Source of the DNA: Eggerthellaceae bacterium UBA3686
GTDB taxonomy: Bacteria; Actinomycetota; Coriobacteriia; Coriobacteriales; Eggerthellaceae
Reading direction: 5' to 3'
NCBI GenBank assembly: GCA_002371495.1
Contig: DFIX01000050.1
Coordinates: 9,032 to 62,137, forward strand
Length of the DNA stretch: 53,106 nt
Below are positions 50,393 to 53,106 of this stretch, one piece after another. Numbering within the stretch: position 1 is the first letter of the stretch; each line of letters begins with the position of its first letter. The position numbers were made by a program, and so were the translations under genes. Below the pieces are notes generated by a model. The model was not told the DNA's origin. It saw nothing but the letters and a program-made list of their open reading frames with translations, and did not search any database.

Positions 50393-51340
50393 ATGGCGAA
50401 CAAGCCGGATTACTACAAGACGCTCGGCGTGTCGAAAAATGCCACCGCCGAAGAAATTAAGAAGGCCTATCGCAAGATGGCCCGCGAGAACCATCCTGAC
50501 GCCGGCGGCGACGAGGAGAAGTTCAAAGACATAAACGAGGCTTACGAGGTACTTTCCGACGAAAAGAAACGCCAGCTGTACGACCGATACGGTACGGCGG
50601 ACCAGAATCGCGTGCCTTACGGATGGGACGGCCCTGGTGCCAGCGGCGGCACGACCGTGACGTTCGAGGACCTGTTCGGCGGTGCCGGTAGCTGGAGCGA
50701 AATACTCGAGCGCCTGCGCAACGGCGAAGGTGCATTTGGAACCAGCTGGGATTTCGGTGACTTGGGCGGTTCGGGCTTCGGGGGTTTCGGCCAGCAGGCC
50801 CAGTATCCGCAAAAGGGTCAAGACACGACGGTCGAGATGACCGTTACGTTCGACGAGGCGTTCAAGGGAACGACCAAACGCGTGACCGTGCGCGTACCCG
50901 GACGTCCCGACAAGACGACGCTCGACGTAAAAGTGCCGGCGGGCGCAGTTGATGGCGGACGCATGCGTTTCAAGGGGCAGGGCGTGCCCGGCCGTAACGG
51001 CGGGGCCGCAGGCGACTTGCTGATTACGACCAAAATCGCCGAACATCCGCTGTTCAGCCGCAAAGGCGCGGACGTGCTGACCAGCATTTCGGTCAATTTT
51101 GCTGAAGCTGCCTTGGGAACGAGCGTTGTTGTGCCTGCTCCCGATGGTAGCAAGGTGCGCGTCAAGGTGCCGGCTGGCACACAGGCTGGCACGGTGCTGT
51201 TCGTCAAGGGCAAGGGCGCACCGCGGGTCAAGGGCTCCGGAAACGGCGACCTGAAGATCACCATCGATGTTACGGTTCCGACGAACCTGAACGAAGGCCA
51301 ACGGAAAGCCCTCGAGGATTTCGTGGCAGCAAGCGCATAG
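50393..51340 (+). CDS. dnaJ: DnaJ-family co-chaperone without zinc finger
   Basis: The 315-residue protein has a J domain (residues 4-70: YYKTLGVSKNATAEEIKKAYRKMARENHPD with the HPD motif), a Gly/Phe-rich linker (about 75-140) and the C-terminal peptide-binding beta domains (about 142-310, with VTVRVPGRPDKTTLDVKVPAG and GDLLITTKI). The four CxxCxGxG repeats of classical DnaJ are absent, so it is the type II / CbpA-like form, as in other actinobacterial dnaK operons (DnaJ with or without zinc finger both occur). It stimulates DnaK ATPase. Confidence 0.93.
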   Translation: MANKPDYYKTLGVSKNATAEEIKKAYRKMARENHPDAGGDEEKFKDINEAYEVLSDEKKRQLYDRYGTADQNRVPYGWDGPGASGGTTVTFEDLFGGAGSWSEILERLRNGEGAFGTSWDFGDLGGSGFGGFGQQAQYPQKGQDTTVEMTVTFDEAFKGTTKRVTVRVPGRPDKTTLDVKVPAGAVDGGRMRFKGQGVPGRNGGAAGDLLITTKIAEHPLFSRKGADVLTSISVNFAEAALGTSVVVPAPDGSKVRVKVPAGTQAGTVLFVKGKGAPRVKGSGNGDLKITIDVTVPTNLNEGQRKALEDFVAASA

Positions 51341-51392
51341 GCGCTACAGGACGGGGCCCTGGGGGCGTCGCCCGAAGAGGAAAGAGAAGACG

Positions 51393-51779
51393 ATGAATGA
51401 CCAAGACAGAAACAGGCCCTTGTACATGATCGGCGTAGCGGCCGAGCTCGCAGGAATGCACCCCCAGACCCTGCGTTCGTACGAGCAGAAAGGATTGGTC
51501 ACGCCGCAGCGCACGCGCGGTAACACGCGCATGTACTCGCAGGCCGACATCGAGCGGCTGGCGCTGATCAACGAGCTGACCGACGAAGGCATCAACCTGG
51601 CCGGGGTCATTCGCATCCTCGACCTGCAGGGTCGCCTGAATGAGCGCGACCAGGAAATCGACGACCTGCATCGTCGGGTGCGTCGCCTGGCCGACCGCGT
51701 GCACGAGCTCGAAACCCGCGCGAGCGTCAACGACCTCGTGCAATCGAGCACCACGCTCGCCATCAGGCGCATCAGGTAG
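51393..51779 (+). CDS. hspR: Heat-shock repressor HspR (MerR family)
   Basis: The 128-residue protein has a MerR-type winged helix (YMIGVAAELAGMHPQTLRSYEQKGLVTPQRTRGNTRMYSQADIERL, about 11-57) and a C-terminal coiled-coil (about 75-112). HspR with DnaK as corepressor binds HAIR sites in front of dnaK and clpB in actinobacteria. Its place directly after dnaJ is the standard one. A HAIR-like site lies at 47590. Confidence 0.93.
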   Translation: MNDQDRNRPLYMIGVAAELAGMHPQTLRSYEQKGLVTPQRTRGNTRMYSQADIERLALINELTDEGINLAGVIRILDLQGRLNERDQEIDDLHRRVRRLADRVHELETRASVNDLVQSSTTLAIRRIR

Positions 51780-51816
51780 CTGATGGTGGCTGTAGGCTGA
51801 GTTTTTGGAGCGGGAA

Positions 51817-51997
51817 CCCCGCCTTGGCGCTCGGCCGGGCCGTGCCGGGCCGCGGAAGCTACCCGCTCCTGCGCTCCGGCGCGGCAGCTGCGGAACTCGC
51901 GCCCTTCGGGCGCTCAGACAGTCCTCGCTCCCGCCGCGCCTGCGCTTGTCGCAGCTTCCGAAGGTCCGGCACGGCCCGGCCGAGCGCCAAGGCGGGG
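51817..51997. repeat. Composite palindrome element C2
   Basis: Outer arms of 32 bp (51817-51848 and 51966-51997) are perfect complements beginning CCCCGCCTTGGCGCTCGGCC. Inside, at 51881-51937, lies the conserved core in reverse orientation (GCAGCTGCGGAACTCGC...CTCAGACAGTCCTCGCTCCC). The outer arms are unrelated to those of C1 and C3. Confidence 0.85.
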
Positions 51998-52060
51998 ACG
52001 TTTGCGAGATAGGTGGGCTTGTATTCGATTCGCCCGCTTGTCATTAGGATGAGGGCAGCT

Positions 52061-52223
52061 CGCTCGGGGATGGGCTCCTCCAGGCTTTCTGGGGCTGTGA
52101 GGAGCGGAGGCGAAGCGGGAGCGAGGACTGTCTGAGCGCGCGAAGCGCGCGAGTTCCGCAGCTGCTTCGCCGGAGCGACGAACGGTTAGCCCCAGCTTGC
52201 CTGGAGGAGCCCATCCCCGAGCG
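52061..52223. repeat. Composite palindrome element C3
   Basis: Outer arms 52061-52096 and 52188-52223 pair perfectly over the first 25 bases (CGCTCGGGGATGGGCTCCTC inwards), then have a 5-base bulge and GGGGCT/AGCCCC. The core at 52115-52165 is in plus orientation. It follows C2 by 63 bp, so the two fill the 51780-52267 gap between hspR and clpB; no gene is seen in that gap. Confidence 0.85.
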
Positions 52224-52267
52224 AGCGGCGGGATCGGAATAATAGAAACAATAGGAAGGAGTTTCCT

Positions 52268-53106
52268 ATGAGGTTAGATAAACTGAGCATATCGGCGCAA
52301 GAAGCATTTCAGGCTTCGATGGGCGTGGCGGGCGATGCGCAGGCGAGCGTCATCGAACCGATTCACCTTCTGAAGGCTGTGCTCGATGCGTCCGAGAACA
52401 ATCTCGAGGCCATCCTCAAGCGCATCGGCGCCGATCCGGCGTCGCTCAAGCGCAACGTGAATGCGGCCATCGAGGCAAAGCCCAAGGTCAATGGCGGCAT
52501 GGCTATGACCATTCCGGGTAACGACCTGCTGAAGGTCATCGATGCGGCCGTGAAGGCGGCCGAGAAGATGGGCGATAGCTACGCCACGACCGAGCACCTG
52601 CTGATTGCCCTGGCAGCCGACAAGGGCGATGCGGGGCGCGTTCTGAACAGCGCAGGCGTTACGGCCAAGACGGTCGAGGAAGCCTATGATCAGCTGCGCG
52701 GTGACGCCCGCGTGACTGACCAGACTTCCAAGATGGAGCTCGATGCCCTGAACCAATACGGCCAGAACCTGACGCAACAGGCGCGCGAGGGCAAGCTCGA
52801 CCCGGTTATCGGCCGTACCGAGGAGATTCGCCGTACGATTCAGGTATTGAGCCGCCGCACGAAGAACAACCCGGTGCTCATCGGCGAACCCGGTACCGGC
52901 AAGACGGCTATCGTCGAGGGCCTGGCGCAGCGCATCGTTGCGGGCGACGTGCCCAACAGCTTGAAGGACCGCGACATCATCAGTCTCGACATCGCCTCGA
53001 TGCTGGCTGGCGCCAAGTACCGCGGTGAATTCGAGGACCGGCTGAAGGCGGTTCTGCGCGAGGTCAAGGACTCGGGCGGGCGCATCATCCTGTTCATCGA
53101 CGAGCT
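52268..53106 (+). CDS. clpB: Chaperone ClpB, 5' part (runs off the window)
   Basis: The first 279 codons are present. The start is ATG 52268, 6 bases after AAGGAG. The N-domain spans about 1-150 (LSISAQEAFQASMGVAGDAQ, then the repeat LLKVIDAAVKAAEKMGDSYATTEHLLIAL), and AAA-1 begins with LDPVIGRTEEIRRTIQVLSRRTKNNPVLIGEPGTGKT (Walker A near 204-211) up to the Walker B ILFIDEL at the edge. ClpB dissolves aggregates with DnaK. The nearest upstream gene, hspR, is 488 bp away across two palindromes, so it probably has its own promoter. Confidence 0.95.
   Translation, partial: MRLDKLSISAQEAFQASMGVAGDAQASVIEPIHLLKAVLDASENNLEAILKRIGADPASLKRNVNAAIEAKPKVNGGMAMTIPGNDLLKVIDAAVKAAEKMGDSYATTEHLLIALAADKGDAGRVLNSAGVTAKTVEEAYDQLRGDARVTDQTSKMELDALNQYGQNLTQQAREGKLDPVIGRTEEIRRTIQVLSRRTKNNPVLIGEPGTGKTAIVEGLAQRIVAGDVPNSLKDRDIISLDIASMLAGAKYRGEFEDRLKAVLREVKDSGGRIILFIDE

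Overview
The window looks like chromosomal DNA of a GC-rich, monoderm anaerobe of the Coriobacteriia, probably the Eggerthellaceae. This is inferred from gene content and codon style, not from a marker gene. Supporting signs are an HspR-type dnaK-grpE-dnaJ-hspR heat-shock cluster with clpB behind it, many GTG starts, a 2[4Fe-4S] ferredoxin, NikR and HypE, a LytR-CpsA-Psr protein, PASTA lipoproteins and a great many intergenic perfect hairpins. No rRNA, prophage, CRISPR array or integron was seen.

Layout. 0-6.8 kb: a DegV protein, a DUF1836 protein, a decayed membrane-sensor fragment, a DJ-1/molybdenum-carrier-like fusion, an orphan XRE regulator divergent from an unknown gene, a REP-associated tyrosine transposase (RAYT) and serA. 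Five copies of one double-palindrome repeat lie among these genes. 6.8-11.7 kb: a polysaccharide-deacetylase-like protein, a small membrane protein, trkH, a membrane-anchored secreted protein and rsgA. 11.8-15.6 kb: a partner-switching operon of small protein, STAS, a 931-residue membrane PP2C phosphatase with a fused HATPase, and STAS. 15.7-18.6 kb: two tandem CmpB-like membrane proteins. 18.9-25.4 kb: a UPF0145 protein, a paralogue of the 11.9 kb small protein, a sigma factor, a very short HlyD-like protein and two large ABC exporters, the first with a C39 peptidase (NHLM-type bacteriocin export). 25.4-32.4 kb: a double-glycine leader peptide gene, a repeat-rich lipoprotein with a 38-residue ORF before it, idi, a HExxH protein, a second double-glycine peptide carrying a zinc ribbon, an unknown protein and a PASTA lipoprotein. 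32.4-33 kb: tRNA-Gly(CCC) and tRNA-Leu(CAG), with a palindrome built from tRNA fragments. 33-47.2 kb is mostly housekeeping: HAD phosphatase, phosphohexomutase, LCP protein, galE, TatD, ABC transporters, a phosphodiesterase, nikR, hypE, a SurA-N-like protein and ferredoxin. 47.6-53.1 kb: dnaK, grpE, dnaJ, hspR and the 5' part of clpB.

How the genes may work together. The strongest candidate for an unusual system is 11.8-31 kb. A C39 ABC exporter, its partner ABC protein and a minimal adaptor would cleave and export peptides with an ELxDExLDxxAGG leader. Two such peptide genes lie nearby and neither has a recognisable modification enzyme beside it. Two paralogous small proteins, carrying a similar motif with AAA in place of AGG, each open a regulatory operon: one with STAS/PP2C, one with the sigma factor. 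This suggests that peptide export and partner switching are linked; the link is inference.

A second theme is palindromic DNA. At least four families of long inverted repeats occupy the gaps between genes. Some have a conserved core with unrelated outer arms, and one spans the stop codons of two convergent genes.
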